This document shows, piece by piece, positions 1 to 7,417 of a stretch of DNA of 42,459 nt. Made by a program: the position numbers and the translations under genes. Each line of letters opens with the position of its first letter. Position 1 is the first letter of the stretch. A model generated the notes under the pieces. It made no database searches and was not told the origin of the DNA. It was given only the letters and a program-made list of their open reading frames with translations. The stretch comes from an uncultured Pleurocapsa sp. (GTDB lineage: Bacteria > Cyanobacteriota > Cyanobacteriia > Cyanobacteriales > Xenococcaceae). The stretch is from assembly GCA_938015355.1 (NCBI GenBank), contig CALLPS010000261.1, positions 1 through 42,459 on the forward strand. The letters are read 5' to 3'.

Positions 1-420
1 ATAGGAATTTTGTCGGCAATAGCTCTACCTAATTTTATCCAGCAAATAGGAAAAGCGAGAGAAGTAGAAATAAAAAATATTGTTGGGACAGTTAATCGGG
101 CGCAGCAAGCATATCATTGGGAAAAGCAAGTATTTGCGCAGGGAGCAGATGACCAAGAATCTTTAAATAATTTATTGGGGATAGGGTTTGATAGTGAATA
201 TATTGATACATATAATATAGTTGCTAACCCTGGCAGTGCTACTGTAGCTCCTAGTAATATAGATTTTGCTGATGATGGCACTAGAGCCTATTCTGGAGGA
301 ATATTTGTATTGACAGGTAATTATTCTTCAATTATTTGTCAGTCTCCAATAGTAGCAAACGGTTTAGTACCACCAGCTAACTCTTCTACTTGTGCAGGTG
401 GTGGCAATCCACTTCAGTAA
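1..420 (+). CDS. Type IV pilin-like protein, 5' end outside window
   Basis: The reading frame is open from the first base and reads IGILSAIALPNF, the end of the hydrophobic N-terminal helix typical of type IV pilins and pseudopilins. The cleavage site and the start of that helix therefore lie upstream of the window, and the ATG-less start given in the ORF track is an artefact. The remaining ~125 residues form a soluble domain with a Cys pair near the end (ICQSP ... STCAGG), like the C-terminal disulfide loop of pilins. Family knowledge: such proteins are inserted in the inner membrane and polymerised by the PilB/PilC machinery. Whether this is a major pilin or a minor pilin cannot be decided. 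The unknown gene at 439 follows almost directly and may be co-transcribed. Confidence 0.8.
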   Translation: MGILSAIALPNFIQQIGKAREVEIKNIVGTVNRAQQAYHWEKQVFAQGADDQESLNNLLGIGFDSEYIDTYNIVANPGSATVAPSNIDFADDGTRAYSGGIFVLTGNYSSIICQSPIVANGLVPPANSSTCAGGGNPLQ

Positions 421-438
421 TTGTATATAGTTAAAATA

Positions 439-1239
439 ATGATTTCTATTAAATCTAATACATCTTATATATCTAAAATATCTCTATATTTAAATGTAAT
501 CATTACATTAATTATTGGAGTAAGCATTATTAAAAGCCAAAAAAGTGAATTATCTCAATCTAATGTTTTAGATAGTGAAGACTATATCAAGCAAGAAGAA
601 TTTCAGAGAACTAGACTTAATATTTTAAAAACTAGTCCTTCTTTTGGTTTCGATAATTTAGTTGCGGACTTTACTCTTTTGGATTTTATACAGTATTTTG
701 GTGACTACGAAGCCAGAAAAAAATTAGGCTCTAGTCTTACTCCAGATTATTTTGCAGCTATTATTGACTATGATCCGCGTTTTGTTGGTGCATATCTCCA
801 TCTTGCTCCAGCAAATACTATGTTTGCTGGTCAGCCACAAAGAACAGTTTCAATTATGTCAGCAGGTTTAAAATCATTAACTCCTAAAATTGATCAATCG
901 TATTTAGTTTGGACATATAAAGGAGTTGATGAACTATTATTTTTAGGCGATGTTAACGCTGCCCAAAATTCCTATATCACTGGTGCAGAATGGGCAACTT
1001 ATCATACCGATCAAAGAAGTCAAATTATTGGCAATAGGGCTAGAGAAACAGCTCAGTTTTTAGCATCAAATCCAAATAGTAAGCAAGCCCAAGCAAGCTC
1101 TTGGATGATGATTTTTACTAATACTCAAAATCAAACAACCCGTAAAATGGCATTGAAACAAATTCGCTCATTAGGAGGAAATGTAATTATTGAGGATAAT
1201 AAAATAACTGTGGAAATGCCCGATGATAACCGAAGTTAA
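439..1239 (+). CDS. Membrane-anchored protein of unknown function next to pilin
   Basis: The ORF track starts at a TTG at 421, immediately after the pilin stop. I prefer the ATG at 439, which gives 266 aa starting MISIKSNTSY. One hydrophobic segment follows (about residues 12-30, SLYLNVIITLIIGVSIIKSQ), so it is probably a single-pass membrane protein with an extracytoplasmic or periplasmic body. The body is mostly helical, with phrases such as GAYLHLAP and a C-terminal region suggesting a TPR-like solenoid, but no clear TPR consensus is visible. The 18-bp gap to the pilin gene suggests one transcript and a pilus-related role by context only. I do not recognise the family. Confidence 0.7.
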   Translation: MISIKSNTSYISKISLYLNVIITLIIGVSIIKSQKSELSQSNVLDSEDYIKQEEFQRTRLNILKTSPSFGFDNLVADFTLLDFIQYFGDYEARKKLGSSLTPDYFAAIIDYDPRFVGAYLHLAPANTMFAGQPQRTVSIMSAGLKSLTPKIDQSYLVWTYKGVDELLFLGDVNAAQNSYITGAEWATYHTDQRSQIIGNRARETAQFLASNPNSKQAQASSWMMIFTNTQNQTTRKMALKQIRSLGGNVIIEDNKITVEMPDDNRS

Positions 1240-1305
1240 ATCCTAGATGTTGGTTATTTAGCTTATGACATACAAAATATTTCTGCTATAAGCTATAAAT
1301 CGACA

Positions 1306-2358
1306 TTACTTAAGCTCTTTTAATTTATCCTCGACATAGTTATATAAAGCCTGGTTATTTTGTTCTTTAAATAGTTTTGCTGCCTGTTGTAGATTCTTGA
1401 CTGCTTTTCGTTTTTGTCCCACTGTTTGATATACCAGCCCTAAATTGCCGTAGGCTTCAGCGTAATTAGGTTTGAGCTTAATTGCCATCTGGTGATCGGC
1501 GATCGCTTTTTGGTATTCTTTGGTCTTGTTATATGCCACCGCTCGATTGTAATAGGCTTCGATATATTGAGGATTGAGAGCAATTGCAGTATTGAAATCA
1601 GCGATCGCCTGGGAATAGTTTTGAGCCGATAAATAAGTAGTTCCCCGATTGAAGTGAGTGGGGGCGTGACGAGAGTTTTGTTTGATGACGTAAGAGTAGT
1701 CGGCGATCGCTTTTTGATAGTCTTTTGTCTTATGATATACATTAGCTCGATTGTAATAGGCTTCGAGATCCTGCGGATTAAGAGCAATTGCCTGATTGTA
1801 ATCGAAAAGTGCCTGGGGATATTGTTTAACTTTGTTGTAGGTATTGCCTCGGTTGTAATAAGCTTCCCCGTCATCAGGTTGGAGTTGAAGCACTGCTGTA
1901 TAATCGGCGATCGCTTGTTCATGCTGTCCTAGTTTATTGCGAGCAATTCCGCGATTGTAGTAAGCATTGTTATCTTGGGGGTTAAGGATAATTGCCTGAT
2001 TGAAATCGGCGATCGCCTGGTGATATTGTTCTAACTTATGATAAACAGTGCCACGATTGAAATACGCCTTGGCATAATTAGGAAACAACTTAATTGCTTG
2101 GCTATAATCGGCAATTGCTTGGGGGAAATCCTTTAATTGTCCATACCCATAACCGCGAAACATATAAGCTAAAGCATCTTGACTATTGCGCTGCAAAATA
2201 GCATCGAGGTCTTTAATTCCTGAATGATAGTCTTCTAAGGTATAGTAAAGTTCACTGCGACGATAGTAAATATCAGTGTTATCAGGATTTGTTTGTAGTT
2301 CTAGATTAAACTCTTCCAGAGCATTCTGATAATCTTGGGATTCCCATTCTTTAGCCAT
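1306..2358 (-). CDS. TPR-repeat protein (350 aa)
   Basis: Almost the whole protein is tandem 34-residue tetratricopeptide repeats (about nine), with repeated phrases such as AYYNRGIARNKLGQHEQAIADY. There is no signal peptide and no enzymatic domain, so it is a soluble scaffold for protein-protein contacts; the partner is unknown. The start ATG (MAKEWESQDY) is clear. A paralogous TPR gene lies about 200 bp upstream in the same orientation (2565-3974), so the two may be one transcription unit or a duplication. Several repeats encode their AIA tripeptide with the HIP1 octamer GCGATCGC at exactly 102-bp spacing (see findings). Confidence 0.9.
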   Translation of the reverse strand: MAKEWESQDYQNALEEFNLELQTNPDNTDIYYRRSELYYTLEDYHSGIKDLDAILQRNSQDALAYMFRGYGYGQLKDFPQAIADYSQAIKLFPNYAKAYFNRGTVYHKLEQYHQAIADFNQAIILNPQDNNAYYNRGIARNKLGQHEQAIADYTAVLQLQPDDGEAYYNRGNTYNKVKQYPQALFDYNQAIALNPQDLEAYYNRANVYHKTKDYQKAIADYSYVIKQNSRHAPTHFNRGTTYLSAQNYSQAIADFNTAIALNPQYIEAYYNRAVAYNKTKEYQKAIADHQMAIKLKPNYAEAYGNLGLVYQTVGQKRKAVKNLQQAAKLFKEQNNQALYNYVEDKLKELK

Positions 2359-2375
2359 AAAATTAAATTCATAAT

Positions 2376-2450
2376 GGGGCTTTGCCCCAGCTATTAGCCG
2401 TTAGCTATTAGCTATTGGCTTTGGTTTTACTGCTAATAACTAGTAGCTGT
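2376..2450. repeat. Perfect GGGGC-TTT-GCCCC hairpin and TTAGCTA short repeats
   Basis: Between the two TPR genes, 2376-2388 reads ggggctttgcccc, a perfect 5-bp GC stem with a 3-base loop. It is followed by short direct repeats of the type gttagctattagctattgg. On the minus strand this lies just upstream of the second TPR gene. It lacks a T-run, so it is not a convincing terminator; it may affect the leader of the downstream gene or be a dispersed repeat. Confidence 0.4.
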
Positions 2451-2564
2451 TTGATAATTGACAACTAGGGTTCGGATCAATTTTTCTTATGAGAAATAAT
2501 CATCAATACTTTGATACTATATATTTCTTTTTATTTTAAAACCATATCTTTTAGTCTGCTTTTT

Positions 2565-3974
2565 TCATGAACACACGATATCAGAATTACTAGAAGCATT
2601 TTCTAGAGTAGCTTGAGTTGGATTGTCATATAATTGTTGAATTTTGTCTAAAGTTTGTTGTGCTCGTTTAGTTTTGCCCTGCTTGTGCCATAATTTTGCA
2701 GCGAGATTTAAATTCTTGAGGGATTTTGACGACTTTTCTTGAATAAAATAAACTAGCCCTCGATTATAGTAAGCATCAGTGTAGTTCGGATCAAAAAATA
2801 TTGCCTGAGTATAGTCTGCGATCGCTTTTTGATATTCTTCGAGTTTTTGATAAGCAATCCCACGATTGTTATAAATAGCAGGGGAGGGGGGCATCATCGA
2901 AATTGCCGTATTGTAATTATCAATTGCCTGATAATATTGCCCGATGCAACTATAGTTAACCCCACGGTTATAGTAAGCATTACCGTAGTCTGGGTTTAAG
3001 ATGAGACATTCTGTATAGTCTTCAATGGCTTGATAATATTCTTGCAAAAAATTATGAGCATTCCCTCGATGATAATAAGCATCTGGGTTCTGGGGATTTA
3101 ACTCAATAGCTTTAGTGTAACTGGCGATCGCTCCTGAAAAGTCCTTAAGTTTGCCGCAGACATTCCCCTGATCTAGATAAACTTCCACCATACTAGGCTG
3201 AAGACGGATCACTTCACTATAGTTTGCCAAAGCATTTGTATAGTCTTGTAATTGGTAATAAGAGTGTCCCTGATGATAGATTGATTGCCAGTCTTGGGGA
3301 TCGAGCAAAATTGCCTGACTATAATCAATAATAGCTTGGCGATAATATTTAAGTTTAAAGTTTGCCTCTCCCCTTGCTTGATAAGCTTGGGTATGATCAG
3401 TATTATGACGAATTACCTCAGTAAAATTAGCAATTACCTGGGTATAATCTGCTAAAACTTGATAAATATTGCCTCGATGTTCGTAAGCCTTGACATGTTC
3501 GGGTTCTAAACTAATAACCTGATTAAAATCAGTAATAGCAGCTTGATAATCCTCTAAAAGTTGATAAATACAGGCACGATTGTAATAACCTTGGACATAG
3601 TTCGGATCTAGTTCTATCGCCTGAGTAAAATCTGCGATCGCTTGTGGATATTCTCGGATAATTCCATAGGCATAACCCCGACTGCGATAAGCTTTAGCTA
3701 ACTCTGGTGCTAATCGAATTGCCTCGGTATAGTCAGAAATTTCCTGATCAAAGTTTTTTGTTTTCCCGTAGGTATAACCTCGAATCAAATAAGTCTCAAT
3801 ATTGTCTGGATCTAACTGAATTACAGTATCAAAATCTTCAATCGCCGCGGAATAGTCTTTTAGCTTGAGATAGATTTCACCTCGTTTGTAATAAGTTTCA
3901 ATGAGGTCTTGATCTAATTTTGCGATCGCCTCGTGATACATTTGTTCAGATTTATTCTTGCTTGACTTAGCCAT
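2565..3974 (-). CDS. TPR-repeat protein (469 aa)
   Basis: This is a soluble protein built from about twelve tandem TPR units (for example AYYNRGLVYFIQEKSSK, IETYYKRGEIYLKLKDYSA). It has a short basic N-terminus (MAKSSKNKSEQ) and a non-repetitive C-terminal tail. Family knowledge supports only a protein-interaction scaffold; the partner is unknown. It is the upstream member of a same-strand pair with the TPR gene at 1306-2358 and shares its N-terminal MAK and repeat style, so the two are probably paralogues. HIP1 octamers again fall in the AIADY position of repeats at multiples of 102 bp. Confidence 0.9.
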   Translation of the reverse strand: MAKSSKNKSEQMYHEAIAKLDQDLIETYYKRGEIYLKLKDYSAAIEDFDTVIQLDPDNIETYLIRGYTYGKTKNFDQEISDYTEAIRLAPELAKAYRSRGYAYGIIREYPQAIADFTQAIELDPNYVQGYYNRACIYQLLEDYQAAITDFNQVISLEPEHVKAYEHRGNIYQVLADYTQVIANFTEVIRHNTDHTQAYQARGEANFKLKYYRQAIIDYSQAILLDPQDWQSIYHQGHSYYQLQDYTNALANYSEVIRLQPSMVEVYLDQGNVCGKLKDFSGAIASYTKAIELNPQNPDAYYHRGNAHNFLQEYYQAIEDYTECLILNPDYGNAYYNRGVNYSCIGQYYQAIDNYNTAISMMPPSPAIYNNRGIAYQKLEEYQKAIADYTQAIFFDPNYTDAYYNRGLVYFIQEKSSKSLKNLNLAAKLWHKQGKTKRAQQTLDKIQQLYDNPTQATLENASSNSDIVCS

Positions 3975-4224
3975 GTCTGATTTTTAGAAAAAAGCCCTTA
4001 GATAACTAAACAATCAATCGTACCCCTCTTTTAATAGGTGTCAACAGCAATTAATGATAGATATTTATCTTATTGGTACAGGACTAAAATACCATGACAT
4101 TACTAAAATTCCAGCCAAATTCAACTGATGATATTCGAGGTTAAATCCTAATTAGAATGCAGGAACAAGATATGCTGGCGGTCATTTTTTATTATGCTTA
4201 ATAAAAATTTCTAATTATTTATTC

Positions 4225-5490
4225 ATGAATTGTTATCTAGGCATCGATTTTGGTACTTCTGGAGCAAGAGGAATAGTTATTAATGAACAGAAACATATTA
4301 TTGATACCAGGCAAATAAACTTTTCGACTATTGCCCCAGATAAACTGACTCAGACTTGGCAGGATACTCTGTTTGATTTAATTACTCAAATACCTATTAA
4401 TATCAGAAAAAATCTTAAAGCGATCGCCATTAACGGAACTTCCTCTACAGTATTATTAGCCGATGCTGCGGGAAAACTGATTACTGAGCCAATTTTATAT
4501 AACGATTCTAGGGGGAAAGAAGTACTAGAGGAAATTAAAACTATTGCCCCAGATAACCATCTAGTGATTAGTGCGAGTTCCAGTTTAGCCAAGCTCTGGT
4601 GGTGGCAAACACAGTCTTACTTTGATCAGGCACGCTTTTTATTACATCAGGCTGACTGGTTAGCATCTTTATTACACGGCAGATTAGGTATCAGTGATTA
4701 TCACAATGCCCTTAAATTAGGATATGACGTAGAGCATCTTTGCTATCCCGATTGGTTGAACAATTTACCCTTTAGTAACTTATATCCCCAAGTTTTAGCT
4801 CCTGGTGTATCTATCGGAGCAGTAACAACCTTCAATTGCCGTCATTTAGAATTGCCTCTTGACTGCATTGTCAAGACAGGTACTACCGACAGTATTGCCG
4901 CTTTTTTAGCTAGTGGTGCTAGTCAGCCTGGGGAAGCAGTTACTTCTCTTGGTTCAACCTTAGTTTTAAAGTTATTAAGTCGAACTAAAGTTAACGCCAC
5001 TGAATTTGGTATTTATAGTCATCGCTTAGGACAACTTTGGCTGACTGGTGGTGCATCTAATACTGGTGGAGCGGTTTTGAAGCACTTTTTTACTGACAAA
5101 CAGTTACAACAACTATCGGCAAAAATCAATCCAAAGACAGTGAGTCCTTTACAATATTACCCTTTATTAAAACCAGGCGATCGCTTTCCCCATAATGATC
5201 CTAATTTGTTACCCCAGTTAGAACCTCGTCCCCATGAACCAGAAAAGTTTCTTCATGGTTTATTAGAGGGGATGTCTCGTATCGAAGCTCTAGGTTATCA
5301 AAAGCTGCAAGACTTAGGAAGTGATCAATTAACTTGTGTCTACACAGCAGGGGGTGGAGCAAAGAATACCCTATGGAGTCAAATTCGACAGCGTTACCTC
5401 AAAGTATCAGTTAAGTTATCAACAAATACGGAGGCGGCTTACGGCAGCGCATTGTTGGCTGCTGATCAATCTCTATTATCAAAAAACTGA
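4225..5490 (+). CDS. FGGY-family carbohydrate kinase (D-ribulose kinase-like)
   Basis: The 421-aa protein has the two-lobed FGGY/ASKHA sugar-kinase plan. An N-terminal phosphate-1 motif is visible (YLGIDFGTSGARG), and the C-terminal adenosine motif is YTAGGGAKNTLWSQ. An aspartate in GTTDSIAAF is placed like the catalytic or substrate-binding region of the second lobe. It is shorter than classical xylulokinases (~480-500 aa). It resembles the cyanobacterial and plant XylB-like kinases shown to phosphorylate D-ribulose (SePSK and Arabidopsis XK-1). The inferred reaction is ATP + D-ribulose to D-ribulose 5-phosphate in the cytoplasm. The start ATG has no strong Shine-Dalgarno sequence. It stands alone between TPR genes and rpaA. 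Confidence 0.85.
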   Translation: MNCYLGIDFGTSGARGIVINEQKHIIDTRQINFSTIAPDKLTQTWQDTLFDLITQIPINIRKNLKAIAINGTSSTVLLADAAGKLITEPILYNDSRGKEVLEEIKTIAPDNHLVISASSSLAKLWWWQTQSYFDQARFLLHQADWLASLLHGRLGISDYHNALKLGYDVEHLCYPDWLNNLPFSNLYPQVLAPGVSIGAVTTFNCRHLELPLDCIVKTGTTDSIAAFLASGASQPGEAVTSLGSTLVLKLLSRTKVNATEFGIYSHRLGQLWLTGGASNTGGAVLKHFFTDKQLQQLSAKINPKTVSPLQYYPLLKPGDRFPHNDPNLLPQLEPRPHEPEKFLHGLLEGMSRIEALGYQKLQDLGSDQLTCVYTAGGGAKNTLWSQIRQRYLKVSVKLSTNTEAAYGSALLAADQSLLSKN

Positions 5491-5604
5491 ATAAAAGAAA
5501 AGTCGATATTTCCCTTGCGATATCTCTCTCTCAATGGAAATCTGTTAACAGTCTAGTAATTAGTATTAGCAGTTAGTAACTGTTCAACCGACTCTTCTTT
5601 ATTA

Positions 5605-6345
5605 CTAAGCTGTAGCTTTGTCTTCTTGAACCAATATTTGATCGGCAGTAGGTAACTCTAGACAGTATCCCGCACCATATACGGTTTTTATGTAGTTAGG
5701 ATGACGCGGATCAGGTTCTAATTTTGTTCTTAGATGGCGGATGTGAACTCGAATAGTTTCAATATCATCATCAGGATCGTAGCCCCAAACTTCTTTGAGA
5801 ATCTCTGGAGGAGCAACAGTCTGTCCATGACGCTGTAAGAGGCAGTGGAGTAATTCAAACTCAAGATGAGTTAATTTCACTGTTCTTTCAAACCAAATAG
5901 CCTCAAAACGTTCTGGAATAAGGGTCAAAGGTCCAAAATTAAGGATCTCGGAATGCTTCGCCGCTTGGGGAATGCGATCTGTACGACGCAATAAAGCCCT
6001 TACTCTGGCTAACATTTCTTCTACTTCAAAGGGTTTAGTTAGATAATCATCCGCGCCAGCATTAAAACCTTCTACTTTATCTTGGGTTTGCCCCAAGGCA
6101 GTAAGCATCAAAACTGGGATATCTGAGGTGCGCTCGTCTCGACGTAATCTTTGACAAACGGTAAATCCATCAACCTTCGGTAGCATTAGATCGAGCATAA
6201 CTAAATCAGGCTGTAACTGTACCGCCAGAGCCTGCCCCTTGATTCCGTCTTCTGCCTGATTCACATCATAGCCAGCCATCTCTAGGTTGATAGAGACTAA
6301 TTCGGAGATTGCAGGATCGTCGTCAATTACTAGTATTCTTGGCAT
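5605..6345 (-). CDS. rpaA: OmpR-type response regulator RpaA
   Basis: The 246-aa protein has an N-terminal receiver domain (about 1-120) with the acidic pocket IDDDP, phosphoacceptor Asp52 in MLDLMLP and the conserved Lys in TKPF. A C-terminal winged-helix DNA-binding domain follows (about 135-235, [20 protein letters not shown]). The phrases [20 protein letters not shown] and [12 protein letters not shown] are those I associate with cyanobacterial RpaA rather than RpaB. Family knowledge: RpaA is the output regulator of the Kai circadian clock, phosphorylated by SasA, and also affects phycobilisome energy transfer. The upstream 620 bp contains two hairpins that could matter for its expression. 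Confidence 0.85.
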   Translation of the reverse strand: MPRILVIDDDPAISELVSINLEMAGYDVNQAEDGIKGQALAVQLQPDLVMLDLMLPKVDGFTVCQRLRRDERTSDIPVLMLTALGQTQDKVEGFNAGADDYLTKPFEVEEMLARVRALLRRTDRIPQAAKHSEILNFGPLTLIPERFEAIWFERTVKLTHLEFELLHCLLQRHGQTVAPPEILKEVWGYDPDDDIETIRVHIRHLRTKLEPDPRHPNYIKTVYGAGYCLELPTADQILVQEDKATA

Positions 6346-6494
6346 ATTAAATATGATTGGATTTATTTTTGATAAAAAAGCGACGCAGTGCGTGCCTTTG
6401 TCCGACTTGATACAGTTGCATCAAGAAGGGATCATTGTAACTTTTTGATTTAATACAAAAAACTAGGACTTATAACAGATCCTCACATGATTAT

Positions 6495-6519
6495 AAGCAA
6501 AAATGCTCATTTTGCTTAA
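6495..6519. repeat. 9-bp perfect inverted repeat TAAGCAAAA-N7-TTTTGCTTA
   Basis: The sequence taagcaaaa atgctca ttttgctta is a perfect hairpin or two-fold operator. It sits about 150 bp upstream of the rpaA start codon on the minus strand. AT-rich dyads of this size fit either a regulator-binding site or an RNA hairpin in the rpaA leader; there is no T-run for a terminator. Confidence 0.45.
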
Positions 6520-6723
6520 GCAAATTATCTAATTATGAATATTTGTAAGGTTTTGTTGCTTATTTGACCAGCCTTTCGCAAATTATTAAGTTTATATGTA
6601 GTTTTATTTCAATTCCAGTTTGGACTAATGGGGGCAGATTCTTAGAGAAGCCGAAACAGTAATCTTCTCGATAGATTTGCTTAAATGCTTTTGATGTTAT
6701 GCCCTTGTATATCAAGGATTTTT

Positions 6724-6770
6724 TGCCTGATTAGCTGAGTACATGGGGCTGACGCGAAGCTAATCAGGCA
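6724..6770. repeat. 13-bp perfect inverted repeat TGCCTGATTAGCT ... AGCTAATCAGGCA
   Basis: Arms at 6724-6736 and 6758-6770 are perfectly complementary and flank a 21-base loop containing acgcgaagc. The hairpin lies between divergent genes, so it is not a gene-end terminator. It may be a small RNA, a short palindromic repeat element or a leader structure. Confidence 0.5.
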
Positions 6771-6967
6771 GGGAAAAGCCTTTAGTATATTTATCTAAAC
6801 TTTAAAGGAAAATACTGACTCTTCATAAAATGTTTACCTATTAAGTTAAAAACTAGGCAATTATAGTAATTACTTAAATACAACTGCAAACAAAAAAATA
6901 ATTACCAAAGTTAAGTTTACTAGTTGTAATTAGTTAACTTTATTATTTAATCAAAATTTTTAATAGT

Positions 6968-7417
6968 ATGATTGAACTTTTATACTTTGCATCTCAAATT
7001 CAATGCGGTATAGGTGGCGAATTTTTAAACATTAGAGTTGATGTTTATCAAAACCAAGAGCTAGTCAAAACTATGACCGTAGAAGATCGTGTTTTACTAC
7101 CTGTTGATTCTATCGATGACCTAACTTTTGAATATAGTATTATCAACAACAATACTGAATGCACAAGTCTGGCTAACCCCACGGAATTAGTCTTATCTCC
7201 TGATGATGCTTTACCTAATATTCCTGGTTTTGATAATCAAAATTCAATTTCCAGAATTCTTGATGGTTTAAATGAATATCAAGAGCTATTTTTAGTTGAA
7301 CTTGGTACAACTGACACAGGAAGTTCTGCCTATGATTTACAAGATTTTATGGTAATAGTAGATAACAATCCTAACGTAGATGAAATTTCTGAGGTTAGCA
7401 GTCTTTTTGCCGACTAA
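6968..7417 (+). CDS. Protein of unknown function (149 aa)
   Basis: The protein is acidic and Asn/Asp-rich, has no signal peptide or membrane helix, and has only two Cys (IQCGIGG and NTECTS). The sequence looks beta-rich (RVDVYQNQELVKTMTVEDRVL), with an acidic C-terminal end. The stop overlaps the stop of the convergent DHH/nucleotidyltransferase gene by 4 bp. A 620-bp upstream spacer suggests its own promoter. I do not recognise the family. The start ATG is preceded by no clear Shine-Dalgarno sequence. Confidence 0.6.
   Translation: MIELLYFASQIQCGIGGEFLNIRVDVYQNQELVKTMTVEDRVLLPVDSIDDLTFEYSIINNNTECTSLANPTELVLSPDDALPNIPGFDNQNSISRILDGLNEYQELFLVELGTTDTGSSAYDLQDFMVIVDNNPNVDEISEVSSLFAD

Larger units (their letters stand above)
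6346..6967. other. Long intergenic region upstream of rpaA with two hairpins
   Basis: No ORF is supported in these 622 bp. Two perfect inverted repeats stand out, at 6495-6519 and 6724-6770, and are listed separately. Leaders and promoters for rpaA (minus) and the ORF at 6968 (plus) must lie here. I could not place a confident -10/-35 pair. Confidence 0.6.

Noticed and set aside
1440-1932. ORFs overlapping the first TPR gene on both strands
   Set aside because: Shadow frames created by the repeated TPR sequence; composition is Ser/Thr/Ile-rich and not protein-like.
4054-4128. 24-codon plus-strand ORF (MIDIYLIGTGLKYHD)
   Set aside because: Too short, with no ribosome binding site or recognised family; could only be a fragment.
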